A stretch of DNA of 64,000 nucleotides from Chitinophaga sedimenti (GCF_023156195.1 NZ_JAKUKA010000001.1:2852001-2916000), one strand, 5' to 3'. Positions 1 through 10,000 are shown, counted from the first letter of the stretch. The notes: a model not told the origin generated them from the sequence alone. Program-made: numbers and translations.

Positions 1-2
1 TG

Positions 3-248
3 CATACACACCCGGCCGCTATTGATTTTTCTATTTCGGAAGATGAAGAAGCAGCGGGCGACTGTTCTATTTGCGATCATTATTATCACCAGGCAAACGC
101 AGCCATAGAGCCGGCATACCCGCCGGTGTTCGACACACCGCTACCTGCGCCGGTAGTGCACCACGGCCGTACTTACGCAAGAATTTATAAGTTCACGTTA
201 CAAGGCTTTAGTAATAAAGGCCCACCCCACCCCTACGCTACCATCTAA
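3..248 (+). CDS. C-terminal part of a small cysteine-containing protein (partial)
   Basis: The window opens inside this reading frame, which runs without a stop from base 3 to a TAA at 246-248 (81 residues seen). The visible part is acidic, then has a C-x-x-C motif (DCSIC) followed by HYYHQ, a proline-rich middle and an end reading KGPPHPYATI. Small exported Bacteroidota proteins with conserved Cys and a C-terminal GPP, such as the HYC_CC_PP or DUF2946-like groups, often sit just upstream of TonB receptors for metals. The context here is the same: a receptor starts 70 bases downstream on the same strand. Family membership is inferred from the motif and context. The N-terminus and any signal peptide lie outside the window. 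Confidence 0.55.
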   Translation, partial: HTHPAAIDFSISEDEEAAGDCSICDHYYHQANAAIEPAYPPVFDTPLPAPVVHHGRTYARIYKFTLQGFSNKGPPHPYATI

Positions 249-318
249 GCTTTTCCATTTTTTATTTATCGAACAGGCATTGTAGCCTGCAATGCGCCCC
301 TGCGCGTTCATTTCTGTA

Positions 319-2465
319 ATGAAGAAAGAAGTAATCTTTTGCCTCGGCCTGTTGCCGTTTGGTAACGCTATTGCACAAACGAAAGACACGATTCAGCTCA
401 ACACTGTAAAGGTGCAGGACAACCGTGCCGAACAACGGAAACGCAACACCGCGCTGTCCGTCGAAACGGTGAACAATGCCTTTATCATGAAGCACCTCGG
501 CGGTAGCTTAATGCAGTCGCTCGACCGGCTGCCCGGTGTTAAAACGATTGGTATAGGCTCGGGGCAATCCAAGCCACTGGTCAGGGGTTTGGGCTTTAAC
601 CGGGTGGTAGTAACAGATAAAGGTGTAAAACATGAAGGCCAGCAGTGGGGCGCCGACCACGGACTGGAAATGGACCAGCTTGCCGTGGGTGAGGTAACCC
701 TCGTAAAAGGCGCCGCTTCTTTTTATATGGCTCCGACGCCATCGCCGGTGCTATTGATGTAAGACCATCCACGCCGCCCGCGCCGCATACTGCTGGCGGA
801 TCGGTAACAATGTCAGGCAAATCGAACAATCATTTATTAGGTGGATCGGCCAATCTGTACGGGCGAAAAGACCACTGGTTCGCCGATGCGCGGGTAACGT
901 ACCAAAGCTATGGCGACTACAAGGTTCCAGCCGACACGGTATACATTTATGACTATGCCGCCAGCTTACCGGGCAACCGTTTACGCAACACCGCTGGCCG
1001 CGAAACCGCGCTGCACCTGCAAACCGGCTACCTAGGCAACAAGTTTCGCAACATCGTACACCTCAGCCATCTTTTTAATAAAAGTGGCTTCTTCTTCGCC
1101 AATGCACACGGACTTGAACCACGCCGTGTAGATGAGGGCCTGCACGATGCCTCTTCGCGCGATATACAACTGCCGCGCCAGCAGGTACACCATTTTAAAG
1201 TAATTAATCAAAGCATTTACCAGGCCGGGAAACAACGCTTCGAAATGGAACTGGGCTTTCAGTACAATGGTCGTAAGGAATACAGCCAGTATGTGAACCA
1301 CGGTTACATGCCCGCGGTGTACCCCAAAGACATGCCCATCCCCTCTGACCTGGAGCGCCAGTTTGATAAAAAGGTGTATTCGTTAAATCTGCGCGATCAT
1401 ATACAACTCGGTAAACACGCACTGGTGGCCGGCGTTACCCTGGAGCACCAACAGAACGACATCAATGGCTGGAGCTTCCTGGTGCCGGGCTTTAAGCAAC
1501 ATGCCGCCGGCGTGTTCGTATACGATAAGTATTCCATCAACGACGCCTGGCAGCTGCATGGCGCGATCCGGTACGACCATGCGCAACTTCAAACGCTAAC
1601 CTACAGCGATTGGTTTTACTCCGGCTCCGAAAAGTTAGTACGGGCGCATGCGATGGAACGCAACTTTAACAGCCTGGTATGGTCACTGGGATTAAACTAC
1701 AATAGCGGCCATTACGCCTTTAAAACCAATATTGGCAAGAGCTTCCGCATGCCGATCGCTAAAGAGCTGGCGGCAAACGGGGTGAATTACCACTACTTCA
1801 GTTACGAACGCGGCAACCCGGATCTTAACCCGGAAACTTCTTACCAGTTTGACGTAGAAGCAGCATATGCGGATGAGCGTTGGGAACTGCGCATCAGCCC
1901 ATTTTTCAACTACTTCCCTAATTACATCTACTTAAACCCCACTGCCGGTCACGATTATTACTACGGCGCAGGCAACCAGGTATTCGCGTATGCGCAAAGT
2001 CGTGTGATGCGTTATGGTACTGAGTTGCAGGCAAAGTATCAGATCATCAAACAACTGAGCGCGGAGGTGGTGGGCGAATACGTATATGCAAGGCAATTAT
2101 CGGGCGACAAACAGGGATATACGTTACCGTTTTCGCCGCCGCCTGCCGCGTATGTAAATCTTACTTACAATCCCGTTATTGGAAAAGAAACCTATATCTC
2201 GGCCGACTATCACTTTGTGGGCAGTCAGCACCGGATCGTACCGCCGGAGCGAAAAACACCGGGGTATCGTGTAATGCGCCTGCAGGCCGGCACTACCTTA
2301 TTTGCCCGCAGGCAAGCCATTGGTTTGAGTTTACAGGTACAAAACGTATTCAATACCCGCTACCTGGACCATACCAGTTTTTACCGGTTGATCGGCTTAC
2401 CTGAACCCGGACGCAACCTGGTGTTATCCATTAAAGTTCCGTTTACATGCAACACATCTATATGA
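319..2465 (+). CDS. TonB-dependent outer-membrane receptor, probably metal uptake (frameshifted)
   Basis: Start ATG at 319 gives a clear signal peptide (MKKEVIFCLGLLPFGNAIAQ). An N-terminal plug follows (MQSLDRLPGVKTIGIGSGQS, then QQWGADHGLEMDQL), then a long beta-barrel ending in a short amphipathic strand. The length after repair is about 715 residues, normal for a receptor without an STN domain. The frame breaks at the T5 run 720-724. One extra T restores the plug motif YGSDAIAGAIDV, and the second half is open from there to 2465. The stop overlaps the next start as ATGA. Neighbours are a Cys protein, two DUF4625 lipoproteins and an AztD-like His-rich propeller, so zinc or another divalent metal is the likely cargo. 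The receptor class is sure; the substrate is inference. Confidence 0.88.
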
Positions 2466-2855
2466 AAAAATTGATGACATTTTTACTACTCGCTGCGTTT
2501 TGGGCGGGCTGTAAAAAAAGACGACAAGCCGGTGAAGCCGGTGGCAACCAATGTGGAAATTGGTTTGAGGAATGAAAAGACAGGTTACATCGGCCAGGAC
2601 TTTCACCTGAATGCAGACATTAAAGCGGTGACGAAGATTGATGAGGTATCGATTGAGATCCGCCAGCGGGACGGCATTTGGGTTTTTAAACAAACCTGGA
2701 ACGAGTACAAAGGTTTGCGTAACACCAACGTACACAAACACTTTTACATTCCCACCGATGCTCCCGCCGGCGCTGCAGCATTCCTGCTCCGTGTAAGTGA
2801 CGCAAACGGATCGCTGCTGGAAATGCAAACACCTTTCACCATCCGGGAAAAATAA
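2462..2855 (+). CDS. DUF4625-type lipoprotein (frameshifted)
   Basis: ATG at 2462 overlaps the receptor stop. It encodes a lipoprotein signal (MKKLMTFLLLAAFWAGC) with Cys in lipobox position. The frame breaks in the A7 run 2513-2519. Dropping one A gives GCKKDDKPVKPVATNVEIG and then an open frame to 2855, about 130 residues. The rest is a single immunoglobulin-like beta domain (NEKTGYIGQDFHLNADIKA, later GAAAFLLRVSDANGS), resembling DUF4625 and the next gene. DUF4625 proteins are surface or periplasmic lipoproteins of Bacteroidota with no proven activity. Co-translation with the receptor suggests a role in substrate capture or receptor assembly. Confidence 0.75.
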
Positions 2856-2864
2856 GATCAACAT

Positions 2865-3332
2865 ATGAAAAAACTCCGTTTTCTCCCGCTGTTGTTAGCG
2901 GGACTGCTACCCGCATGCTCGAAAGACGATGCAGCCGCGGACACCACTTACCCGGAAATAGACATCAGCGCGGCCGATGCGTTCCCGGTGCAATGCAGTG
3001 TGCTCAAACGTGGCGAAAACTTCGATGTAAAAATGCTGCTGCGCGACAACCGCGAGCTTGGCTCCCTGAGCATCGACATCCACCACAACTTTGACCAGCA
3101 CAGTCATAGTACGGAAGTAAACACCTGCAACAGCGACCCGGTCAAAATACCGGTAAACCCTTTTGTACTGATCAAAAGTTACCCGCTGCCGGCGGCCCAA
3201 ACCAGCTACCGCGCCGAGATGCAGATCAGCGTGCCGCAGGACATCGATCCGGGTGACTACCATTTCTTAGTGCGCGTTACCGATAAAGCCGGCTGGCAAA
3301 CGATCCGCGGCATCAGTATAAAAATTATTTAA
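2865..3332 (+). CDS. DUF4625 domain lipoprotein
   Basis: A 155-residue protein with lipoprotein signal and lipobox Cys (LLPACSKDD). It then has the family's typical opening TYPEIDI and the block DNRELGSLSIDIHHNFDQHS, followed by DPGDYHFLVRVTDKAGW. Histidines cluster in HHNFDQHSHS, which could bind a metal. It starts 9 bases after the preceding lipoprotein of the same class, so the two are probably paralogues in one operon with the TonB receptor and the AztD-like protein. DUF4625 has no established biochemical function; a substrate-binding role in metal uptake is inference from the neighbours. Confidence 0.85.
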   Translation: MKKLRFLPLLLAGLLPACSKDDAAADTTYPEIDISAADAFPVQCSVLKRGENFDVKMLLRDNRELGSLSIDIHHNFDQHSHSTEVNTCNSDPVKIPVNPFVLIKSYPLPAAQTSYRAEMQISVPQDIDPGDYHFLVRVTDKAGWQTIRGISIKII

Positions 3333-3351
3333 CACTTAAACTACACATACC

Positions 3352-4592
3352 ATGTTTTCTAAAAACAACCTGAAACAACTCGGCGTGGCTGTATTAGCCG
3401 CGTCAACCCTCTTCGCCTGTAAAAAAGACGATCATGATCACGACCACGATCATGACGATGACGGCAAAGAATACCAGTTCGTGCGCATCCTCACCGCCGA
3501 CCAGCACACCAATACGCTGACCCAGCTGGAACCTAACAGCGGCAAAACCACCAGCTTCGAAGCCAAGTATCCACTGGCCAACCTGTACCCAACGGCTTCC
3601 GGTCGTTATACGGCAGTGTTGTACGGCACACAAAATCTCGTGGAAGTATTCGACGGTGGTTTAACCCTGCACGACGACCATGTGGACGTTGCGAATCCTG
3701 CCCGTTGGAGCGCTATTACTGCTGCAGGTCTGAAACCCACGCACTTCAAAAGCAAAGGCACAGAGTCCCTGATTTTTAATGACGGCGATGGTACCCTAAG
3801 CGTAGGCGAAGAAGCAAACTTCAACACCGCGGGCGCCAAGTTCGGCGTGATCAACGCTGGACTGGTTGCCCATCACGGCGCTATGGCACAATTCAACAAC
3901 GGCACCTACGCGGTAACTTCCGCTCCCGCCGCCGGCGCATCGCCCAACCGCGTACTGGTGATTAAAAAGATGGTACTACCGCCTATGCTTCTACCCTGCT
4001 GACCGGTAACATTCACGGTAACGCATCGGACGGACAAACGGCTGTATTTGGCGCATTTAAAGATGCCACTGCCACCAGCGGCGGCGTACTGGCCGTTTCA
4101 CAATCGGGCGAGCAGGTATTTATCGATAACCCGGAAGGCTTTGGCGCAGCGCGTTTGGGCAGCATTTATTATGCTTCCGCAGCTAAGAAGTTTATTGGTT
4201 ATTCCGCCGCTAAAGGTGCTTACGTGATAGATGTCGCGGGTCGTAAGATCACCGCGCTCTACACCGGTACCGATGCGTTCCAGTGTAAAGTAGATTACGC
4301 GGGTAAAAACCTGTTGCTGTTATCACTCGATGGTAAACTGAGAATTTACGACCTGGTCACCGGGGCGTTAAAGAAGGAAGGCGCTGTAATATCAGCGGTA
4401 GCATCGGCAGATACTTACAAACCGGTGTTGGAAGCCACGGCTAGATTCGCGTACATCGCAATGCCCGCGGCTGGTGAAATACTCCAGGTAGCACTGGCGG
4501 ACTTTGCCCTTATCACCAAACACAAAGTATCGGCAAACCCGGTGAGGATGGCGTTGTTTGGTTTTGAAACAAGCGAAAGCCACCATGAGTAA
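3352..4592 (+). CDS. AztD-like metal-binding beta-propeller lipoprotein (frameshifted)
   Basis: The protein has a lipoprotein signal ending LFACKKDD, directly followed by an alternating His/Asp run (HDHDHDHDDD) like the metal-capturing loop of periplasmic zinc chaperones. About 370 residues of propeller-like repeats follow, including AHHGAMAQFNNGTYAVTS, the His-rich signature reminiscent of AztD zinc metallochaperones. The frame breaks at the A5 run 3964-3968; one more A continues as KKDGTTAYASTLLTGNIHGN. Repaired length is 413 residues. It is last in the receptor/DUF4625 operon, and its stop lies in the terminator hairpin. The propeller and His loop are visible; the AztD relationship is recognition from memory; zinc as the metal is inference. 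Confidence 0.78.
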
Positions 4593-4630
4593 AACGAAAA
4601 GGGCCGCGTTGTTGCGGCCCTTTTCGTTTT
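4591..4630. terminator. Bidirectional terminator with a 17-bp perfect stem
   Basis: The arms 4591-4607 and 4614-4630 are perfectly complementary over 17 bp with a 6-base loop GTTGTT. The A-rich and T-rich ends give a U-tract in both directions. It sits between two convergent genes and overlaps both stop codons. Confidence 0.92.
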
Positions 4631-5111
4631 ACTCCTCCCCTTTTTCGAGTTGGGCGAGTGTAGCTTCATTAATATCTTTCCGAAGTTCGGAAAGCCGCAG
4701 CGCGTAAGCCTGCAGTTTCTTTTCCTGTTCCGTTTGCGGGATCCAGGCCGGTACTTCCACCGTTTTACCGTTATCGTCCACCGCCGCAAATACGATTACG
4801 CAGTGGGTGGTCTTCGTTTCCTTCTTTGTTTTTGGGTTGATGGCACGGATATCGACCGCAATATGCATGCTGCTGCGGCCCGTGTAAATGATCCGCGCCT
4901 GCACCTCTACCATATCGCCGATGTGGATCGGGTTAATAAACCGGATGCCGCCAACATATACGGTTACACAATACTGGCTGCTCCAGTTCACTGCGCAGGT
5001 ATACCCCGCCTGGTCGATCCACTTCATTACCGCACCCCCGTGCACTTTACCACCGAAGTTAACATCGGCTGGTTCGCTCAGGAAACGGAAGGTGACAATA
5101 TTGCTTTGCAT
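4629..5111 (-). CDS. Acyl-CoA thioesterase, hotdog fold (YciA-like)
   Basis: A 160-residue single-domain protein. The N-terminal block PADVNFGGKVHGGAVMKWID is the hallmark of the YciA/BACH acyl-CoA thioesterases, with the catalytic Asp in the helix WIDQAG. It continues with VYVGGIRFINPIHIGDMVE and TTHCVIVFAAVDDNGK. These cytosolic enzymes hydrolyse acyl-CoA to free acid and CoA. The C-terminal 40 residues are a charged helix. It is a single gene, convergent with the metal operon and divergent from the DEAD-box helicase. Substrate chain length cannot be read from sequence. Confidence 0.9.
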   Translation of the reverse strand: MQSNIVTFRFLSEPADVNFGGKVHGGAVMKWIDQAGYTCAVNWSSQYCVTVYVGGIRFINPIHIGDMVEVQARIIYTGRSSMHIAVDIRAINPKTKKETKTTHCVIVFAAVDDNGKTVEVPAWIPQTEQEKKLQAYALRLSELRKDINEATLAQLEKGEE

Positions 5112-5164
5112 AAGGATATATTTTGATACAGGCCGGCAATATAGGCAGATAAAATAAAATCCCC

Positions 5165-5298
5165 TATCTTTGCACCGTTATTCTATATCCCTTCTTCGGA
5201 AGTCCTTTAAAATGATGTGTGGATATACAATCTAGCAAACCTTCTCTTTTCTAAAGCTTTGGATTGTTAGCATCATTTTAACATTTAAACTTAACAAT
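5165..5298 (+). promoter_or_regulatory. Promoter-like box and structured 5' leader of the helicase gene
   Basis: TATCTTTG at 5165-5172 matches the Bacteroidota -7 box TAnnTTTG. About 120 bases follow before the helicase start. In this leader TTAAAATGATG (5207-5217) is perfectly complementary to CATCATTTTAA (5271-5281), and inside it ACAATC (5227-5232) pairs with GATTGT (5262-5267). A short upstream frame of seven codons starts at 5212 within the outer stem. A long folded leader before a DEAD-box helicase gene resembles cold-shock mRNAs; the regulatory role is inference. Confidence 0.55.
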
Positions 5299-6576
5299 TT
5301 GTCATTTGAACAATTAGGGCTGATAGCGCCCATTTTACGCGCACTCGAAACGCAGGGTTACGCTACGCCTACACCTATACAGGCACAAGCCATTCCGGTT
5401 GTGCTGGCTAAGAAAGATTTGCTGGCCTGTGCACAGACCGGCACCGGCAAAACAGCTGCCTTCTCATTGCCAATCATTCAATTGCTGTACAACGAGCGCC
5501 CGCAGGGGCCCCGCCGCATTCGTACGCTGATCCTTACGCCTACCCGCGAGCTGGCCATCCAGATCGCCGAAAACGTACGGGACTACAGCGCGCACACCGA
5601 CCTGAAACACGCGGTGATATTCGGCGGCGTATCGGCTCACCAGCAAATACAGCAGCTGAGGCAGGGTATCGATATCCTGATCGCCACCCCTGGCCGCCTG
5701 CTCGACCTTTACCAGCAGGGCCACATCAACTTGCTGGGCATCCAGCAGTTCGTACTTGATGAAGCTGACCGCATGCTGGATATGGGCTTTATTCATGATG
5801 TAAAAAGGATCATCGTGAAATTGCCGGAAGTAAAACAAACCTTGTTCTTTTCCGCTACCATGCCGCCGGAAATCGCGCAGCTGGCCAATTCTATTCTGAC
5901 CAAACCCGTGAGCGTGGCCGTAACCCCGGTTTCGTCCACCGCACAAAAGGTAGCGCAGAAGCTTTATTATGTTGATAAAACAGCGAAACGCTCCCTCCTG
6001 GTGCACGTGTTGAAAGATAATTCCATTGCCAGCGCCCCGGTGTTTACGCGTACCAAACATGGTGCGGACCGTGTAGCCAAGGAACTGAACAAATCGCAGA
6101 TCAGCGCCAGCGCGATCCATGGCGATAAATCACAAAACGCCAGGCAACGCGCCCTGTCGGACTTTAAAGCCGGCAGCATCCGCGTATTGGTAGCCACTGA
6201 CATTGCAGCCCGCGGTATTGACGTGGATAATCTCTCCCACGTGATCAACTACGAAATCCCTAACGTACCTGAAACATATGTACACCGCATTGGCCGTACC
6301 GGCCGCGCAGGCGCCAGCGGCATAGCCCTTTCATTTTGTGATGAAGAAGAACGCGCATATGTAAAGGACATTATCAAAGTAATTGCACAGCCTATTCCCA
6401 TCGTGGAAGAACACCCTTTCCTGCCGAGCATGTCGCCGGTAGATTTGGCGCCCAGGCCCGCAGCACCCGTGCAGATGCGCCAGTCTTCCTCGCAGCAGGT
6501 AGCCGCGCGGAAAAAGAATAACGGCAACAACCGCAAGTGGCATGGCAACAGGCAACAACAGCACAAAAAAGGTTAA
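5299..6576 (+). CDS. DEAD-box ATP-dependent RNA helicase (RhlE type)
   Basis: A 425-residue helicase with all core motifs: Q motif ([14 protein letters not shown]), motif [34 protein letters not shown], motif II DEAD, motif [16 protein letters not shown] and motif [10 protein letters not shown]. The C-terminal tail is short, basic and rich in Asn and Gln ([13 protein letters not shown]), as in RhlE-like helicases of ribosome assembly and cold adaptation. The best start is TTG at 5299, giving [13 protein letters not shown]; no in-frame ATG is near. It unwinds short RNA duplexes in the cytosol. It is a single gene with its own leader and terminator. Confidence 0.95.
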   Translation: MSFEQLGLIAPILRALETQGYATPTPIQAQAIPVVLAKKDLLACAQTGTGKTAAFSLPIIQLLYNERPQGPRRIRTLILTPTRELAIQIAENVRDYSAHTDLKHAVIFGGVSAHQQIQQLRQGIDILIATPGRLLDLYQQGHINLLGIQQFVLDEADRMLDMGFIHDVKRIIVKLPEVKQTLFFSATMPPEIAQLANSILTKPVSVAVTPVSSTAQKVAQKLYYVDKTAKRSLLVHVLKDNSIASAPVFTRTKHGADRVAKELNKSQISASAIHGDKSQNARQRALSDFKAGSIRVLVATDIAARGIDVDNLSHVINYEIPNVPETYVHRIGRTGRAGASGIALSFCDEEERAYVKDIIKVIAQPIPIVEEHPFLPSMSPVDLAPRPAAPVQMRQSSSQQVAARKKNNGNNRKWHGNRQQQHKKG

Positions 6577-6583
6577 TCATAAC

Positions 6584-6612
6584 AACGCCCGGTGTAATGC
6601 CGGGCGTTTTGC
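6584..6612 (+). terminator. Terminator after the helicase gene
   Basis: AACGCCCGG at 6584-6592 pairs perfectly with CCGGGCGTT at 6600-6608, loop of 7, followed by T-rich sequence. Confidence 0.88.
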
Positions 6613-6677
6613 ATTAATGGATGCCGGTATTTATATATCTTTACCCTATCCGTTTTCAATTTGAAATCAATTTTTGT

Positions 6678-7550
6678 ATGACGATATCGAGAAGAAGCTT
6701 TTTGACAACTACCGGCCTTGCCGCATCTGCATTATTACTCCCATCTCTGTCTTTTGCAGCCGCTCCTGAAAAGGTAGGCATCCAACTTTGGTCGCTGCGC
6801 GACCTCCTGCCATCAGATGTGAAAGGTACCCTGGCACAGGTGGCCAAAGCAGGTTTTAAGCAGGTGGAAACTTATGGCTATTCTATTAACGATAAATTCT
6901 GGGGACTGACGCCGAACGAACTAAAGGCGGTATTATCTGCCAATGGTCTCACTGCACCCAGCGGCCACTATGGCCTCGGATCCTTCCTGTTCGACGGCAA
7001 CACCGACGAAGTGAAAGCCGCCATCGATGCCGCTAAAACACTCGGCAGCAGTTATGTGACCGTTCCGTACCTGGTAGACAGCATCCGCCAGAACGCAGAC
7101 GACTACAAAAAGATCGCCGCGAAAATCAATATCGCTGCCGAACTGGCGGCCAAAGCAGGTTTACGCGTAGCTTATCATAACCATGATTTCGAATTCGAAA
7201 AGCATGGCGATGTAACGGGATACGACATCCTGCTGAAAGAAACCGACAAAAAACTGGTGGATTTTGAACTGGACCTATACTGGGCCGTACGCGCAGGTCT
7301 CGATCCGCTGCAGCTGTTCAAAGAGAACCCCGGGCGCTTTACCATGTGGCACGTAAAAGACATGGACAAAGCCAATCACGATTTAAACGCCGTTATCGGA
7401 CAGGGTGCTATCGACTTCAAACCGATCTTTAAAGCTGCGAAGCTGTCGGGCATGAAGTACTTCTTCGTGGAGCATGAAAGCAATTACATTCCGAATCCAA
7501 TAGACTCGGTGCGTTTGAGCTGCGCTTACATTAAAAAGAACCTGATCTAA
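6678..7550 (+). CDS. Exported sugar phosphate isomerase/epimerase-like TIM barrel protein
   Basis: ATG at 6678 is preferred because it gives a twin-arginine-like signal (MTISRRSFLTTTGLAASALL ending SFAAA). The frame is open further upstream, but the added residues look unlike protein. The mature part starts VGIQLWSLRD and contains AYHNHDFEF, the metal and substrate region of xylose-isomerase-like TIM barrels, later MWHKVKD-like MWHVKDMD and FVEHES. Members isomerise or epimerise sugars or sugar derivatives, and exported Bacteroidota members usually lie in sugar-use regions. The length of 290 residues is normal. No operon partner; the substrate is unknown. Confidence 0.85.
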   Translation: MTISRRSFLTTTGLAASALLLPSLSFAAAPEKVGIQLWSLRDLLPSDVKGTLAQVAKAGFKQVETYGYSINDKFWGLTPNELKAVLSANGLTAPSGHYGLGSFLFDGNTDEVKAAIDAAKTLGSSYVTVPYLVDSIRQNADDYKKIAAKINIAAELAAKAGLRVAYHNHDFEFEKHGDVTGYDILLKETDKKLVDFELDLYWAVRAGLDPLQLFKENPGRFTMWHVKDMDKANHDLNAVIGQGAIDFKPIFKAAKLSGMKYFFVEHESNYIPNPIDSVRLSCAYIKKNLI

Positions 7551-7563
7551 GCAATATTTCCAG

Positions 7564-7588
7564 GGGCTGCGGGTACGCGGCCCTTTTC
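7564..7588 (+). terminator. Terminator after the isomerase-like gene
   Basis: GGGCTGC (7564-7570) pairs with GCGGCCC (7577-7583) with one G-U pair and is followed by TTTTCTTT. Confidence 0.75.
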
Positions 7589-7603
7589 TTTAAAACTTCG
7601 TTT

Positions 7604-7846
7604 ATGGCAGACTACATCCCCATTAACTGCGACTACTATGATATTCTGGAACACCTGGCCACCTTGCGCCAGCCCGCCGAAATCCAATACCGGCAGCCCG
7701 GCAGCGAGGCGCAAACGGTTACCGGTATTATTACCGACCTGCAGGCGCGGCAGGGCGTAGAATATTTATACCTCGACGAAAAGCTGGAGATCCGGCTCGA
7801 CTGGCTGATTTCGGTGAACGGGCAGCCGGTGCCGGGCGTATGTTAA
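7604..7846 (+). CDS. rof: Rho-binding antiterminator (Rof family)
   Basis: An 80-residue acidic protein. The N-terminal YIPINCDYYDILEHLA matches the conserved start of Rof (PINCDDYD...LE), and the C-terminal part EYLYLDEKLEIRLDWLISVNG matches its last strands. In Escherichia coli Rof (YaeO) binds the primary RNA site of transcription terminator Rho and blocks termination. Here the same cytosolic role is inferred by family. The start ATG follows the preceding terminator by about 15 bases. Its stop touches the stop of the convergent methionine sulfoxide reductase gene with no spacer. Confidence 0.85.
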   Translation: MADYIPINCDYYDILEHLATLRQPAEIQYRQPGSEAQTVTGIITDLQARQGVEYLYLDEKLEIRLDWLISVNGQPVPGVC

Positions 7847-8319
7847 CTACCACTCAATCCAGGACACTACCTCCTCGAGAAACCGCTGATCGGTTTCATC
7901 GAACGTATCCAGTCAACACTGTCTACATCCAGCACCCCCACTACCTCGCCATTGCGGATAACGGGGACTACAATTTCCGATTTGGACAGGCTGCTGCAGG
8001 CGATGTGCCCGGGGAAGGCCTCCACGTCCGGCACAATCAATGTTTTCGCCTCGGCCCAGCTCGTACCACATACACCTTTGCCCTTACGGATGCGCGTACA
8101 GGCTATCGGTCCCTGGAACGGGCCAAGTACCAGCTCACCGCCTTTTACGAGGTAAAATCCTACCCATAACCAGCCAAACTGCTCCTTTAACGCCGCCGTA
8201 ATGTTCGCCAGGTTCGCCGTTTGGTCAGGCTCGCCGGTAATTAGTCCTTTGATTTGCGGGAGGAGCGATTGATACTGGCTCTCTTTGGAACCTTCTGAAA
8301 TGCTTAGATCTTCTGCCAT
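7847..8319 (-). CDS. Free methionine-R-sulfoxide reductase, GAF domain (frameshifted near the end)
   Basis: A GAF protein of about 157 residues with the fRMsr signature: PFQGPIACTRIRKGKGVCG and FPGHIACSSLSKSEIVVPV, holding the three cysteines of the family. It reduces free L-methionine-R-sulfoxide with thioredoxin in the cytosol. The start MAEDLSISEG (8319) is chosen over an upstream ATG at 8340. The frame breaks near 7912: without repair the end is nonsense (SMKPISGFSRR), with one added base it continues as the standard tail LDTFDETDQRFLEEVVSW and stops at 7847. It is convergent with rof and abuts it. Confidence 0.88.
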
Positions 8320-8337
8320 GCTTGCAAAGGTACGCCA

Positions 8338-8366
8338 CAAAAAAGGGCCGGCAAAATGCCGGCCCC
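8338..8366 (-). terminator. Terminator of the first SusC/SusD operon
   Basis: GGGCCGGC (8345-8352) and GCCGGCCC (8358-8365) form a perfect 8-bp stem. On the minus strand it is followed by a T-run (A-run 8339-8344). Confidence 0.88.
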
Positions 8367-8399
8367 GTAGGACAAAACAACTCGGGAACAGAAGGTGTA

Positions 8400-10000
8400 T
8401 TAAGGCATCAACCAGATTTTTGTGGTGTTGACATCTTTAGCATTCGTTTCCTTCTTCCAGTTTTCGTTATTGAAGTTGAATTCCTCCTGCGGATACACAA
8501 AACGGAGATAAGTACCGAAGTTCGCGGTGTAATACGCGGGGTTGTCGGCAGACATCGGCGTTTTGTCGCCGGAGCGGCGCTTGAGCGTCCAGGCATCCCA
8601 GGGCTGGCGGAACGCATCGATCCAGTACTGGGCATAGATCTGGCGCAGCGCCGTAGCGGGTGTGGCCAGGTTATAAGCTGTTTTTACGTTCGTGGTTACC
8701 GCAGTCACTTCGGCCGGGGTAGCAGCGGCAGCGGCAGGTTTGGCGACCGTCCATACAGACGAAGCAAAAGCGATTCCCTTCCACATGTTTAAAGAAGAAG
8801 TAATACCTGCATCATAGGCCGCTTTGGCCAAAGCCGGATTGGCAGCCGTACCGATCCCGCGGTTGTACGCTTCCGCTTTCAGGAAGTATACCTGCGCAGC
8901 GGTCAGCATTGGTTCGGGAATAGTAGTGATATCCTGCTCAAAGTAAAAATTGAAAGGTGAATACACATTGCCTGCGCCTTTGTCACCCCACACTTTTGTG
9001 CGTTTATCGTAATCATACGGCGCACCGCCTTCCGAGGTAGTACCGGTTACAGGGTTCTGTGGAAATGCCACCCACTGACCAGCATTATTCGGTTCGAAGA
9101 ATACCCTGGCGCGCAAATCGAAGATGCCGCTGCCGTCAGTATTGTTATTATCCGACATCAGGTTCCACATGGTGGAGCCCATGCGCAGGTAACAGTTCGC
9201 GGAGAACGACCACTGGCGCCATTCAAACTTCAAACCCGGTATTTTAGCAGGCCACATACCTACATCTTCGCCCTGCACCAACAATGGTTTGGCCAGTGCC
9301 TCGGTAACATGCGTGGTGGCCAGCGCCTGGTTTTTATCATACATGGTGAGCGCTACCTGCAAGCGCAGGCTGTTCGCGAATTTCACCCACATCGCCACAT
9401 CACCTTTAAACAGCATTTCATAAGCTCCCACAGAATATTGGTCCGCGCCGGTACTTAGATTATCCACCGCCCATTTCAGGTCGGTCAGCACGGCGGCGTA
9501 AATGTCCTCCTGCTTATCGTAAGGCACTTTATAAGCCGCTGCTTTTTGATCGCCGCATAACCCGCTTCCTTGTAAGGCATGCTGCCAAAGTAGTTGGTCA
9601 TCTTGATGGTTTTGTACGCCATCACGGTTTTCAACATGGCGTACACGTTATTCATCGTGGCGGGATTCGCTTCCTTGCTGATCCTGTCTTCGATTAAACG
9701 GTAGTTGGACAATGCCGCATAGTAATTAGCCCACAGCCCGTTTATCGCATTCTCGTACGGATATGAGCCGGACGTGATCATGCCCTGTTGCGTAATGGGA
9801 TAGATCCACGCGTTGAGCACCGATTGCTCGCCACCTTCCAGAGGCAGGGAACTGAGGATCGCGTTGAACACTTCGGGCGTAGAGGCGTCCGTGGCATCCA
9901 GCGGCGGCTTGTTGATATCCTCGAAATTCTTTTTACAGGAGGCTGTTGCCAGTAAACCGGCAAACAGGCAGATGTTCCTTATGTATATTAAGTATTTCAT
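8400..10000 (-). CDS. SusD-like outer-membrane lipoprotein, pair 1 (frameshifted)
   Basis: ATG at 10000 gives a lipoprotein signal ending LLATASCKKNFEDINKPP. The body is a SusD/RagB-like fold of the SusD_2 type (SYPYENAINGLWANYYAALS, then DAFRQPWDAWTLKRRSGD and a C-terminal KIWLMP). The frame breaks at the T5 run 9543-9547; one added base joins GYAAIKK to AAYKVPYDKQEDIYAA. Repaired length is 533 residues. SusD proteins lie on the cell surface and hand the ligand to the SusC channel. The partner SusC is directly upstream on the same strand with an 18-base gap. The substrate is not readable. Confidence 0.92.

Noticed and set aside
3428..3465. Short tandem repeat of GATCAC-like units
   Set aside because: It is the coding sequence of the His/Asp loop of the AztD-like protein, not a separate repeat element.
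7840..8169. 109-codon plus-strand frame after rof
   Set aside because: It is antisense to the methionine sulfoxide reductase, whose conserved cysteines and repaired tail cover the same bases.
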